52,846 nucleotides of DNA, from contig JAACJQ010000164.1 of assembly GCA_016879935.1 (NCBI GenBank), positions 1-52,846 on the forward strand. Direction: 5' to 3'. Below are positions 9,501 to 17,481 of this stretch, piece by piece (positions within the stretch are counted from its first letter, which is position 1; every line of letters starts with the position of its first letter). The notes below the pieces were generated by a model, which saw nothing but the letters and a program-made list of their open reading frames with translations, was not told where the DNA came from and did not search any database. Position numbers and translations under genes: made by a program. The DNA is from Archangiaceae bacterium (GTDB lineage: Bacteria > Myxococcota > Myxococcia > Myxococcales > Myxococcaceae).

Positions 9501-11792
9501 GCCCGACTGTTCTCCGTAGCGCTCGTGTCGGCGACGGTGTTCTGGGTCGGCGGACTGTTCCTGCTCGTGGCGCCGCTGGTCGCCGTCGCGATGGCCTTTA
9601 CCTTGCGCTCGGAGGCAAGCGCGCGCGACCTGGTGCTCGACCGACTCTCGGTGCACGTCATCGGTTCGTCCGCGCTGCTCAGCGCGTTCCTGGCGGCCAG
9701 TGTTCACGCCAGCCCCATCGTCTTCATCGCGTGGAGCGTCGCGCTCCTGGTGCTGCCCGTCGGCGCCCTCGCCGCCCGGCTCGTGCTCGCGGCCGTGGTG
9801 GTGGTGCTCGCGCCGTCGCTGCTCGTCGCTGGGGTCTCGGTCGGTGTGCTCATCGCCATCGGCTTCGCGCTCCGGCACGCGCCCGAACTCACCGCGAAGG
9901 TGCTCGGCGCGCGCTCGGTGGAGTTCGCGCAGGCCGTCGCCTCGTTCGCGGCGGTCTCCCTCGCAGTGGCCCTCTTCGTGCGCTCGCCCTCGGGCGAAGC
10001 CCAGGCCCTCATCGTCGGCGCGCTGCTCTCGTCGGCGCTGCTGCTCGGCTTCAGCGTGCTGGTGCCCATCGCGATGCTCGTCGCGGCGGTCGACTTTCAG
10101 CTCGCCGAGCGGGGCGCCCTCGACGTTTTGTACGCGTGGGCTCCGTGGCTCGCCACCGGGGCGGCCGCTCTCGCGGTGGTGCTGCGTCGTGGCTTCGCGC
10201 TCGAGGCGGTGGATGAGGTGTGGGACCGCGTCGGTACCGCAGGAAGAGGACTCGACCTCTCGCTGTGGGCTGGCGCCGCGTTGCTCGTCGGCTGCTCGCT
10301 GGCGTCGCCGTCGTTGCTCTGGCTGGTGCCCGCCCTCGTGTTGCTCGTCACGCCGAAGCCGGTGGAGTCGGTGTTCGCCGTCGCGCTCGTCGCGCTCACC
10401 GTGATGCTGAAGCTGCCGACGGTCGAAGGCAGCGTGTACCTCGCGGCGTTCGGCGCGGGGCTCGCGTGGTTCGGAGCGCTGCGTGACTCCGAGGCGTCGT
10501 CGACGCGGCTGCACCTGGGCTGGGTGATGGTGCTCGCCTCGCTCGTCTTCTCGGCCGACCTGCATGCCTGGCAGATGCCGGTGTGCTGGACGCTCGCAGC
10601 CGTGACGGCGTGGGCTGTCGTGCGAAGTCTGCCCTGGTTGCGCTGGGTGGGCTGGGCGGCGGTGTGGGCCGCGTCGCATGCCGTGCTCGCGTGGGCGGGC
10701 CTCGCGTTGTCGACCGGCGCGCCGAAGGAGCTGATTCTGCCCTGGTTCGCGCTCGCCTCGGTCCTCGTCGCGCTGCGCCCGGCGCTCACGCCGTCGATTC
10801 CGCAGCACGCGCGCATCGGGCTGGTGCTCCGCGGCCTCGCCATCACCGAGCTGTCGGCCGGCATGTTCCTCTGCCCGGGTGGGCACGGCCGTGAGGCCAT
10901 CGCGGTCGTGGCTGCGGCTGGCCTGTCGCTGTGGCTCTCGTGGCGTGAAGCGAAAGAAGACGAGTCGCGTGGCGTGTGGCTCGGCGCGCTCTCTCTCACC
11001 ACGGGCTTCGTGCTGACGCGCGTGCTCGCGGGTGGCGACGTCGGCCTGGTGGAGTCGATCGCCGCGCTGGTGGTCGCGGGCGCGGCGTCGCTGCTCGCGT
11101 CGCGGCTGCCCGAGTCGTTGCCGAAGGTGACGAAGGCGCTCACGGGCGTGGCGATGTGGTGGCCGGCGCTGGGGCTCGTGACGGCGCCGTGGAGCAGCCC
11201 GACGTCGGTGGCGGTGCTGCTCGTCGCCTTCGCCGTGCACCACACCCTGCTCGCGCAGCAATCGGGTCAGAAGCCGCTCGCGTCGGTGCTGTCGGCGGTG
11301 GCGTTCAACGGCGCGGTGCTGACGCTGTGGTTCGGCTCGGGTTGGGGCGAAGCGCAGTACGTGCTGGTGCCGATGGGCCTGTCGGGGCTGGTGCTGGTGC
11401 AGGTCTTCTCGAAGGAGCTCGGTGACGCGTGGGCGGCGCGGCTGCGCGCGGTGGCGGTGGGGCTCGTCTATGCGGCGGCCGCGTTCAGGCCGCTGGCCAT
11501 CGACGCACCGTGGGCCTTCTTCCTCTGTGTCGCGTTGTGCGTGGTGGGTGTCGGCGCCGGCATCGCGCTCAAGGTTCGCAGCTTCGTGACGCTGGGCTCC
11601 ATCTTCCTGGTGACGACGGTGGTGGCCACGCTCGTGCGCTGGGGCGTGCGTGAGCCGCGGCTCGGAGCCCTCTTCCTCTCGGGCCTCGGCCTCGCCGTCG
11701 TGGCGTTCATGGTGGTGGTGACGACGAAGAAGGCCGAGCTGCTGGAGCGCTACAAGCGGGTGCGCGGCGCGCTGGAGCGATGGGATGCGTGA
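6525..11792 (+). CDS. giant polytopic membrane protein with N-terminal zinc ribbon
   Basis: A 1755-residue protein of unknown function. The ATG at 6525 gives an N-terminal zinc ribbon C3-x2-C6-x10-C17-x2-C20 (HCSNCNRQ and FCVLCG), then a charged helical stretch (about 25-80) and a Pro/Val/Glu-rich linker to about residue 170. From about 185 to 1735 it is an almost unbroken run of hydrophobic segments separated by very short loops; by eye there are several dozen membrane helices. The C-terminal tail is short and basic (LLERYKRVRGALERWDA). The frame is open upstream, but GTG 6507 and earlier starts would place extra residues before the ribbon. Few bacterial protein families have this many membrane segments. 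I see no transporter, polymerase or flippase motif. It is divergent from the response regulator gene. Confidence 0.85.
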   Translation: MHCSNCNRQRPPGTKFCVLCGSLLVARDEAEIREELSRVEWLLGELPRWDVTLVARADAKRLAQFYEQQVEWMRAELSGVSQTPSVSPMTSPVSEVEPAITPPLVPLPEQPVATESVAVAEQPNATAATEVGPQVDTAPESPPHELPPLSQRRTLPSAHPLEAREPDAPEVVVVQQASAWSRVWKPFLTDSVGWFVGGFLILAGVYWLVADAWDGMTSLTRAATVFGLAAGWTLAFFAWSKFLLRREVTAPAGRMLERLSAAMAPLATVAINPTTGSTQSLMHDAPLLFWPLVLGWSAVSGWLSARATKRVDDRGALPLGAAFALAAAMMGTAPMLTGLGVHAAWLSVVPVALAAWAFSYGPREEPSANRFLVVAFAWPVTLFVARLEVALLMAGVPLTLTLLAPVLAAGVASVRWLQKRPERAADAWSVLVVMVQVGLLFVSIDLFTPKPAFVVTALIGAATAWSFARERVSLNSARWLPVAYVFAYLAYQRIDQIVPPAVREAFNQLKASLGYSTAPMPASYGSVYAALFVIGVGVLASEWARSKQAMTQREGSVLLDTTAVASGLSSLLAIASLQTDARPALIATPLLAVATLLFALRSGRLALTIAGTLGALCAAAALWIGLDAPVWVGVVSVVLATASIPSLGAHRVTVSLGAALLGVWGLALGLFVTPSFGATMTVALSSVALLALARNLDLEELLDLAWTGPVLTVVVGARWLAPSYAPMVLAAFTAMGAGLSLLGGRWKSTRSLMVLGALSAVLWHFLVPATALWPGVTMLLAALTLFLSSRTKEGAWVVLETGASTLALATLLPEVVFPWPSTLVPQVLAGVVVAGASVWSLLRGRSFRASWISAVALLMAVLCCGYMQSERPLVAAAIALLATPALIPAVTVPLASLMVSFFTVVSASWDARLPLVFSIHALVLAAISLLDRSATARRWLLNGSKTAWPAVVMSALCLLPALVPRPDEVWWFPTAVALVVPVLWSFGLERRGARLFSVALVSATVFWVGGLFLLVAPLVAVAMAFTLRSEASARDLVLDRLSVHVIGSSALLSAFLAASVHASPIVFIAWSVALLVLPVGALAARLVLAAVVVVLAPSLLVAGVSVGVLIAIGFALRHAPELTAKVLGARSVEFAQAVASFAAVSLAVALFVRSPSGEAQALIVGALLSSALLLGFSVLVPIAMLVAAVDFQLAERGALDVLYAWAPWLATGAAALAVVLRRGFALEAVDEVWDRVGTAGRGLDLSLWAGAALLVGCSLASPSLLWLVPALVLLVTPKPVESVFAVALVALTVMLKLPTVEGSVYLAAFGAGLAWFGALRDSEASSTRLHLGWVMVLASLVFSADLHAWQMPVCWTLAAVTAWAVVRSLPWLRWVGWAAVWAASHAVLAWAGLALSTGAPKELILPWFALASVLVALRPALTPSIPQHARIGLVLRGLAITELSAGMFLCPGGHGREAIAVVAAAGLSLWLSWREAKEDESRGVWLGALSLTTGFVLTRVLAGGDVGLVESIAALVVAGAASLLASRLPESLPKVTKALTGVAMWWPALGLVTAPWSSPTSVAVLLVAFAVHHTLLAQQSGQKPLASVLSAVAFNGAVLTLWFGSGWGEAQYVLVPMGLSGLVLVQVFSKELGDAWAARLRAVAVGLVYAAAAFRPLAIDAPWAFFLCVALCVVGVGAGIALKVRSFVTLGSIFLVTTVVATLVRWGVREPRLGALFLSGLGLAVVAFMVVVTTKKAELLERYKRVRGALERWDA

Positions 11793-11847
11793 AGACGGGT
11801 GACGCTGGTCAACGTCGGGGAGCCACCCCTCGGAGTAGGGAGCGGTG

Positions 11848-12342
11848 ATGCTCGCTTCGTCGCTGTTGGTGCTGGCCCTTCACGTCGCTCCTCCCTCGCT
11901 CTCCGATCGACTGACCGACACGTCGAGCCGCATCGGGCTGTTGTCGGCCGCCGAGACGAAGGCGACTCAGCAGGAGCGCCTGAAGGTCATCGATGAGCAG
12001 CTTGGCGCGGCACCCAGGGGCTGGCCGGTCGGGTCGGTCGTCGGTGCCGCGGTGGGGTTCTCGTTGGGAGGCGCGATGGTGGTGACGGCGCTGGTGATCA
12101 TGTTCGCCTTGACCGGAGCTGAGGGTGCGGGCGTGGTGCTCGGCGTCATCGTCGCGCTCGCTGCCGTCATTCCCCTCACGGTCGGCATCGTCTTCGCCAT
12201 CGTCGGAGCCTCGGTGGCCCGAGAACGGCAGAACACCATCGAGCAGCTCGAGAACGAGCGAAGGGGACTGGTCGAGAACGAAGCGGCGGCGAGCGTCGCT
12301 CCCAGCGGGCCGTGGCCGGGGCTCGTGCTCGCGCGGTTCTGA
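11848..12342 (+). CDS. small membrane protein with two hydrophobic segments
   Basis: A 164-residue protein, start ATG 11848 (GTG 11845 is the alternative) after an AGTAGGGAGCG that can serve as ribosome-binding site. The N terminus is a possible signal peptide (MLASSLLVLALHVAPPS). A helical region carrying Glu/Lys/Arg follows, then two long membrane helices (about 58-84 and 90-118, ending IVFAIVGASVA). A cytoplasmic-type coiled segment follows (ENTIEQLENERRGLV-like). No family is recognised. It follows the giant membrane protein gene by 55 bases on the same strand and may be co-transcribed. Its stop abuts the stop of the convergent VOC gene without any gap. Confidence 0.68.
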   Translation: MLASSLLVLALHVAPPSLSDRLTDTSSRIGLLSAAETKATQQERLKVIDEQLGAAPRGWPVGSVVGAAVGFSLGGAMVVTALVIMFALTGAEGAGVVLGVIVALAAVIPLTVGIVFAIVGASVARERQNTIEQLENERRGLVENEAAASVAPSGPWPGLVLARF

Positions 12343-12711
12343 TCAGACGTGCTGATCGATCAGAATCGGGTTTCCATCAGGGTCGATGAGCATGAAGTGC
12401 TCGGGCCCGGAGGTGGACTCGTCGGCCAGCTTCACCGGCGTGAGGCCCGCCTTCGTGAGGGCCTTCTGCAGCTCGCGCACGTCGGTGAACGACGCGAGCG
12501 TCTTGCCCTGCGCGTCCCACCCCGGGTTGAAGGTGAGCATGTTGCGCTCGAACAGGCCCTTGAAGAGGCCCAGCTTCGTCGCGCCGTTCTGCATCACCAG
12601 CCAGGCCTTGCCGTCTCCGTTGCCGGGGGTGAACCCGAGCTTCGAGTAGAACGCGCGTGACGCGTCGAGGTCCTTCACCACCAGACTCAGCGAAAAGTTC
12701 CCAAGGTTCAT
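12343..12711 (-). CDS. VOC (glyoxalase/bleomycin resistance/dioxygenase) superfamily protein
   Basis: A 122-residue single-domain protein of the vicinal-oxygen-chelate superfamily. It starts with the typical beta strand and helix LSLVVKDLDASRAFYSKLGF and ends with the paired strand HFMLIDPDGNPILIDQHV. Two beta-alpha-beta-beta-beta units are readable. Members bind a metal or small ligand between modules; typical substrates are methylglyoxal-glutathione adducts or drugs. The substrate here cannot be predicted. Classical metal ligands are only partly evident (a late Glu is replaced by ILID), so it may be a binding protein rather than an enzyme. It is divergent from the AraC/GyrI regulator with 26 bases between starts, so the two probably share a promoter and may form a regulator-target pair. 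Confidence 0.88.
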   Translation of the reverse strand: MNLGNFSLSLVVKDLDASRAFYSKLGFTPGNGDGKAWLVMQNGATKLGLFKGLFERNMLTFNPGWDAQGKTLASFTDVRELQKALTKAGLTPVKLADESTSGPEHFMLIDPDGNPILIDQHV

Positions 12712-12737
12712 GCGCCGGCTTCTACGGTTCGGCGCCC

Positions 12738-13610
12738 ATGGGCGACTTGCCAGATCTTGCGAATCTGGAATACGCGAGCCGGGTCAACCGCGCGATCGAC
12801 CACGTCACGCGCCACCTCGACCAGCCCCTCGAGCTCGAAGTCGTCTCCAGGGTCGCGGCGTTCTCACCGTTTCATTTTCACCGCATCTTCCGCGCGATGG
12901 TGGGCGAGACGCTGCACGAGTTCGTCAAGCGCACCCGGCTCGAACGCGCGCTGTTTCTCATGTCGCACTCCACCCGGTCGTTGACCGACATCGCGCTCGA
13001 GCTCGGCTTCAGCTCGAGCTCCGACTTCTCTCGCAGCTTCAAGGCCCACTTCGGCGTGCCGCCGCGAGCGTTCGACCTGAAGCAGTGGCGTCAGGCCGGC
13101 CTCGCGCGCATCTCGAAGCAGCGCAGCGACGTCGACGATGGCTTCACGGTGACGGTGCGTGAGCTGAAAGCGCGGCGGGTGGCGTACCTGCGCGTGTTTC
13201 GTCCGTTCGAGCCGGGCCGGGTGAAAGACGCGGCCGCGCAGTTCGTCGAGTGGGCGAAGGCGCGCGGGCTCGAAGGCGGGCAGTGGCTGGGCTCGATGTG
13301 GGACGAGCCCGAGTTGGTGCCGCTCGAAAAGTGCCGCTACGACGTGGGCCTCGAGGTGCCCGAGGACGTGGCGCTCGACGCGCCGTTCCTCAACGAGCAG
13401 CGCTACGCGGCGATGCGGGTGGCCGAGCTCGACTTCGAGGGCTCCCTGGAGCGCGAGGTTCGGGCCTTCGAGTTTCTCTACGGCACCTGGTTGCCGAAGA
13501 GCGGCTTCGTGCCAGCGCATCAACCATCGTTCGAGGCGTGGCGCGGGCTGCCGTTCGCGCACGGCGACACACACTTCGAGCTGCGCATTCAGTTGCCGCT
13601 CGCCGAGTGA
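12738..13610 (+). CDS. AraC-family regulator with GyrI-like effector domain
   Basis: A 290-residue transcription factor. The N-terminal AraC/XylS DNA-binding domain (about 10-110) has two helix-turn-helix motifs: VVSRVAAFSPFHFHRIFRAM, and DIALELGFSSSSDFSRSFKA followed by the usual F-x-P-x-R ending (FGVPPRAF). The C-terminal half (about 130-290) is a GyrI-like small-molecule-binding domain, with strands such as VTVRELKARRVAYLRVF and a conserved terminal strand HFELRIQLPL. This SoxS/Rob-like layout, with DNA-binding domain first, is typical of regulators that sense hydrophobic toxins or drugs. Start ATG 12738 is set by the domain; the frame is open upstream but overlaps the VOC gene. A second protein of this layout lies at 46009-46896. 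Confidence 0.93.
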   Translation: MGDLPDLANLEYASRVNRAIDHVTRHLDQPLELEVVSRVAAFSPFHFHRIFRAMVGETLHEFVKRTRLERALFLMSHSTRSLTDIALELGFSSSSDFSRSFKAHFGVPPRAFDLKQWRQAGLARISKQRSDVDDGFTVTVRELKARRVAYLRVFRPFEPGRVKDAAAQFVEWAKARGLEGGQWLGSMWDEPELVPLEKCRYDVGLEVPEDVALDAPFLNEQRYAAMRVAELDFEGSLEREVRAFEFLYGTWLPKSGFVPAHQPSFEAWRGLPFAHGDTHFELRIQLPLAE

Positions 13611-13616
13611 CCGGAC

Positions 13617-16600
13617 TCACTCCGCGAAGCGCAGGTACACCTTCCACGGGCCCGAGCCACAGCGCTCCTGCCACGCCACCACGAAGCGCCCGTCGAAGGT
13701 GGCGATCTCGGGTCGATCGGCGAAACACGACGGGTCGTTGTTGAGCATCGTCGACGGCATGCCGCTGCGAACGGGCCCGGGCTGCCGTGTCGCGCTGTTG
13801 TCGACGATGCGCAGCTCGAGCAGGCCACCGGTCGCGACGGCCAGCATCGGGGTGGCCTGGTTCGTCGCGACGTCGAAGCTGCTCGCTCCTGTCGCGAGGT
13901 TGTAGGGGCCTGCGAAGCAGCTGATGGTGCAGAGGTAGTCGACGGTGCCGCTCTGGCGCACCCACATCGGGCCGCCGCCGCCACCGCCGCTGTTGACGCT
14001 GAAGGTGCGCACGTCGACGAAGGGCCCACCAAGCGGCGTGAGCGCCGTGAACGTGGTGCCGTTGAAGGAGAAGGGCCGCAGCGTGCCCGTGGTGCTCGAG
14101 CGCCCAGCGACGTTCAGCGGCGCGTTGCCTGCGTACGAACCAAACCCGATGGGGTCGCTCGCCGGCCCGACGCTGAACTCGACGGTGTCGGTGCTGAGCG
14201 TGGCGAAGGTGCTCCACGTGCCGCCGTCCCACGTGGCGAGCTTGAAGCCGCCGTCGTCGGTGAAAGGCGAGAACAACCCGCCGGGGCTCGCGAAGACGGT
14301 GCCTGGGGGCTGCGCCGGCAGCGGGGCCCAGCCGTTGTTCCACCGCCACGTCACCGCAGGCGTGCCCTGAAAGTCGGCGAGCTGCAGCGTCGCGAAGGGC
14401 TGGTTGTTGAGCAGGTGCCCGCGATGCCCGCGCGGCAGGGGGCCGGTGAGCGGCGTCGCTGGCGCCGTCGTGTCGTCGGGACTGATGCACGGTGGCGCGG
14501 AGCAGCTCGTCGGGTCGAAGGGCAGGCTGGCCCACGCCGCGCCATTGCGCCGCCCGACGAGGAACACCTGCAGGGGTTGGCCCGGCGCGGGCACGCGCGC
14601 GATGACCGCAGGCCACACCTCTGACGTCGAAGACCACGAGGTCTCCCACGCGGGGCCCCACGGGTTCGTCGCGATGAAGGGAATGTTGGTGGTGCCGAGG
14701 AACGTGTTGGCCGGAGTGGCGAGGTCTTCGACGCCCGTCACGCGCAGCTCGTACTGGTAGCCGGGCGTGAGCGGCGGCCGCTGCATGAGCCACACGCGTT
14801 TGCCGTCGACGATGCGGGCCACGGTGCTGGTCGCAGGCCCGGGCCCGAGCGGGTTGATGACGAGGTTGTTCAACGACGAGGGCGCCGCCGAGATGTCTTC
14901 GTCGAAGTCGACGAAGGCCGACCACGTGCCGGTGTGCCCGAGCCCCACGCTCGTCGCGGCGATGAGCGGCTTGCGGTTGTCGACGACGTTCACCGTGAGC
15001 CGGCTGCTGGCGCTCGAGGGCGTGAGCACGCCGCCCGTGTCGGTGGCCGTGAAGGTGAAGGTGATGGGCCTGGGCACGGGGCCGTCGACGCGTGGCGAGA
15101 TGAACGAGGTGACCTGCTGTGTCGGGTCAGACAGCTGCCAGTCGGCCACGCCACCATCGGGCTCGCGCTCGGGCGACCAACGGAAGGTGAAGCCCGCGTC
15201 GGGCTGCGGAGACGAGACGCTACCCGCCAGCGTGACGAGCGCTCCGACGCCCACCGTTCGTGATGGACCCGCATCGACGGTCCACTGCGGGAGCGCGCCC
15301 GTGGTGAGCGTGAAGACGGCAGGGCTCGACGCGCCGGTGAGCGTCAGCCCGTTGGTCACGGTGAGGCGCACGGTGACGGGCACCGCGGTGACGACGGGGC
15401 TTGGCATGTCGAGCTGCACGAGCCCTCCCGTGAGCGGCGTGACGACGATGCCGAGGTTCGACGGAGAGACGCTCCACGCGTAGTCGACGATGCCGGAGTT
15501 GTTCGGGTCGCTGCTGGTCGCACCACTCAGAATCACCCGCTGGCCGCCCGCGACCGAGGTGGGCACCTGGGTGATGGTGGCGATGGGCGGCACGGCGACG
15601 GGAACCTGAACCGAGACCGGCGCGCTGCGCTGACCCGCGAGGTCGACGACGCTCAAGCTGAACTTGAGCAGCGTCGGGCCCGAAGGCGCGGTGAGCCGAA
15701 CGGTGGCCGCGACGGGTGAGTTGTTCGGCGAGATGGTGAGCGCTGGCCCCGCGTCCTGAGCCCAGAAGTAGGTGAGCGACGGGCCTCCGGTCGAGCGCTG
15801 GCCGCTCAACGTGAACTGCGTGCTGGGCGTGACGTACGCCGGCGCATCGAGAATGGCGGTGGGCGGTGGCGGTCCTGCGTCGACTCCAGAATCCACCCCG
15901 GCGTCGACGCCCGCATCGAAGCCGGCATCGAGACCCGCATCGAAGCCGGCATCAACACCCGCATCGAAGCCGGCATCAACACCCGCATCGAGTCCTGCGT
16001 CGACTCCGGCGTCGTCGACCCCCGCATCCACTCCCGCGTCGACACCTGCGTCGACGGGTGTACCTGCGTCGTAGCGGGGAAGACCGGCGTCGAGGCTGAC
16101 GGGCTGTGAGTCACCGGGCTCGAGCGTGAGGTCGCGCACCACGACGACGGGAGCGCCGATGACGAGGTTCACCAGCGTGGCCGTTCGGTATCCCTGTTTC
16201 TGAAAGCCGAGCGAGGCGATGCCGAACCCGACGCCACGAAAGACGTAGACGCCCTGCGCGTCGGTGGTGGCGGTCGCTCCACTCGAGAGCGTCACGGTCA
16301 CGCCGTCGGCTGGCACGTCGCCAGGCAACAACACGCGCCCGCGCACTTCGGCCACCATTCCGCCCGGGTCGGGCTGGAGGGCGATCTTCTTCAGCGTGAA
16401 GACCTCGGCCGCGCGCACCTCGATGCTCTCGATCTCGGCGCGGTAGCCCGGACGAAACGTCGAGATGGTGAGCAGCCCCTCGGGCAACGAGTCGAGCAGG
16501 AACGAGCCGTCGTCGGCGGTGTAGGTGAAGTACGGGCCCTCGGGCACGAGCACGCTGGTGCCTCCGTGGCCGCCCGTGGTGAGCACGTCTTGCCGCACCA

Positions 16601-16994
16601 CCTGGCCGCGAATGGCGCCGTTGCTGCCGAGCACCACCTCGCCGAGGTTCACGATTTTGCCCGGCCCCGCGCCGAGCCCCTGGAGCCTGATGAGGCGCTG
16701 CTTGTCGAACCGGCCATCGCCCTCGATGTCGAAGCGAATCGCGATGGAGCCGGTCGAACTGCTGACGGGGCTGAGGGTGAAGGCGCCCGTGTCTTGATTG
16801 GTGCGAACGGAGACGCCGCTCCCGACGAGCTCGACGATGGCTCCCCCGGCGGGCCGCAACGAGGTCTGCCCCGGCACTGCGTACACCACCGACCCGACGA
16901 CGCTCCCGCTCGGCGCCGGCGGCGGAGGACCGGGCAGCTGGAGATCGAAACAACCTGCGGCCAGCACGCAGAGCAACGCCGATACTCGTCTCAA
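13617..16994 (-). CDS. large modular surface lipoprotein (carboxypeptidase-regulatory-like, DAG linker, PKD-like domains)
   Basis: A 1125-residue predicted lipoprotein. The TTG at 16994, preceded by a GGGGG stretch, gives a compact lipoprotein signal peptide with lipobox LAAGC (Cys15); the frame continues upstream but overlaps the next gene and adds no signal. Residues about 30-300 hold three carboxypeptidase-regulatory-like beta domains (VGSVVYAVPG, RGQVVRQDV, RGRVLLPGDV). Residues about 308-371 are a VDAG/FDAG/LDAG repeat linker. PKD- and Ig-like domains follow (about 380-740), with a Big-type strand SAFVDFDEDIS. The C-terminal 330 residues look like beta-propeller strands with Trp-Asp-Gly motifs (KLATWDGGTWSTF). 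It probably acts on the outer surface by binding; no catalytic motif is seen. It may be co-transcribed with the small membrane protein upstream. Confidence 0.85.
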   Translation of the reverse strand: MRRVSALLCVLAAGCFDLQLPGPPPPAPSGSVVGSVVYAVPGQTSLRPAGGAIVELVGSGVSVRTNQDTGAFTLSPVSSSTGSIAIRFDIEGDGRFDKQRLIRLQGLGAGPGKIVNLGEVVLGSNGAIRGQVVRQDVLTTGGHGGTSVLVPEGPYFTYTADDGSFLLDSLPEGLLTISTFRPGYRAEIESIEVRAAEVFTLKKIALQPDPGGMVAEVRGRVLLPGDVPADGVTVTLSSGATATTDAQGVYVFRGVGFGIASLGFQKQGYRTATLVNLVIGAPVVVVRDLTLEPGDSQPVSLDAGLPRYDAGTPVDAGVDAGVDAGVDDAGVDAGLDAGVDAGFDAGVDAGFDAGLDAGFDAGVDAGVDSGVDAGPPPPTAILDAPAYVTPSTQFTLSGQRSTGGPSLTYFWAQDAGPALTISPNNSPVAATVRLTAPSGPTLLKFSLSVVDLAGQRSAPVSVQVPVAVPPIATITQVPTSVAGGQRVILSGATSSDPNNSGIVDYAWSVSPSNLGIVVTPLTGGLVQLDMPSPVVTAVPVTVRLTVTNGLTLTGASSPAVFTLTTGALPQWTVDAGPSRTVGVGALVTLAGSVSSPQPDAGFTFRWSPEREPDGGVADWQLSDPTQQVTSFISPRVDGPVPRPITFTFTATDTGGVLTPSSASSRLTVNVVDNRKPLIAATSVGLGHTGTWSAFVDFDEDISAAPSSLNNLVINPLGPGPATSTVARIVDGKRVWLMQRPPLTPGYQYELRVTGVEDLATPANTFLGTTNIPFIATNPWGPAWETSWSSTSEVWPAVIARVPAPGQPLQVFLVGRRNGAAWASLPFDPTSCSAPPCISPDDTTAPATPLTGPLPRGHRGHLLNNQPFATLQLADFQGTPAVTWRWNNGWAPLPAQPPGTVFASPGGLFSPFTDDGGFKLATWDGGTWSTFATLSTDTVEFSVGPASDPIGFGSYAGNAPLNVAGRSSTTGTLRPFSFNGTTFTALTPLGGPFVDVRTFSVNSGGGGGGPMWVRQSGTVDYLCTISCFAGPYNLATGASSFDVATNQATPMLAVATGGLLELRIVDNSATRQPGPVRSGMPSTMLNNDPSCFADRPEIATFDGRFVVAWQERCGSGPWKVYLRFAE
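15878..16072 (-). repeat. tandem 12/24-base repeats encoding a (V/F/L)DAG linker
   Basis: Inside the lipoprotein gene, the minus strand repeats a 12-base unit coding xDAG about 15 times, partly organised as 24-base units alternating VDAG and FDAG. The plus strand shows this as repeated gcatcgaagccggcatc blocks. Because the unit is a multiple of three, copy-number changes keep the reading frame and only alter linker length. This is a repeat-instability hot spot and a low-complexity spacer between two surface domains. Confidence 0.85.
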
Positions 16995-17100
16995 GAAGAC
17001 CCCCAAGGCCTGTCGTCGGAGCACGGCGACGGAGCCGCGCTGATACCAGCAAATGCGCTGTGGGCGAGCCTCTCCGAGCCGAACCACCGGGCGCAATGCC

Positions 17101-17403
17101 TCAGGGCCGGGCTGCGGCTTCGATCGCGCCCACCACGAGCCCGATGCCCGCGAGCCCCGCGACGATGGCGCACCCCAGGAGCACGGCGCCGAGGGTGGTG
17201 CGTTCGGTCTTCGCCAGCAGCCACGTGCCCGAGCCGGGCAGGAGCAGGAAGAGCACGCCCACGGCGGCGATGACGAGGTCGATGGCGCGATCACTGTCGG
17301 AGACGCTGTCGCGGAACATCGAGGCCAGCACGAGCGCGGCGCCGCTGATCGACAGCGAGGCGAGCCAGCTCACGACCACGAGAATCCACCGCAGGGCAGA
17401 CAT
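17101..17403 (-). CDS. small membrane protein, three hydrophobic segments
   Basis: A 100-residue hydrophobic protein: a first membrane helix or uncleaved signal (RWILVVVSWLASLSISGAAL), a second (IDLVIAAVGVLFLLLPGSG), and a third near the C terminus (LGAVLLGCAIVAGLAGIGLV). The short loops carry one Arg-Asp and one Lys-Thr-Glu-Arg cluster. No family is recognised. It lies between the dikinase-like gene (78 bases upstream) and the large lipoprotein gene (106 bases downstream), all on the minus strand, so the three may be one transcription unit. Confidence 0.65.
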   Translation of the reverse strand: MSALRWILVVVSWLASLSISGAALVLASMFRDSVSDSDRAIDLVIAAVGVLFLLLPGSGTWLLAKTERTTLGAVLLGCAIVAGLAGIGLVVGAIEAAARP

Positions 17404-17481
17404 GGCGGCAGTGTACCGCCCACGGTGGCTCGAGCTCTTCCGGAAGCGGCGTTCGCGGGGAGTTTCACCGCCCCGAGTGAG

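Noticed and set aside
9060-11261. Open frame on the minus strand inside the giant membrane protein gene
   Set aside because: Hydrophilic Arg/His/Gln-rich mirror of a hydrophobic coding sequence; no motif seen.
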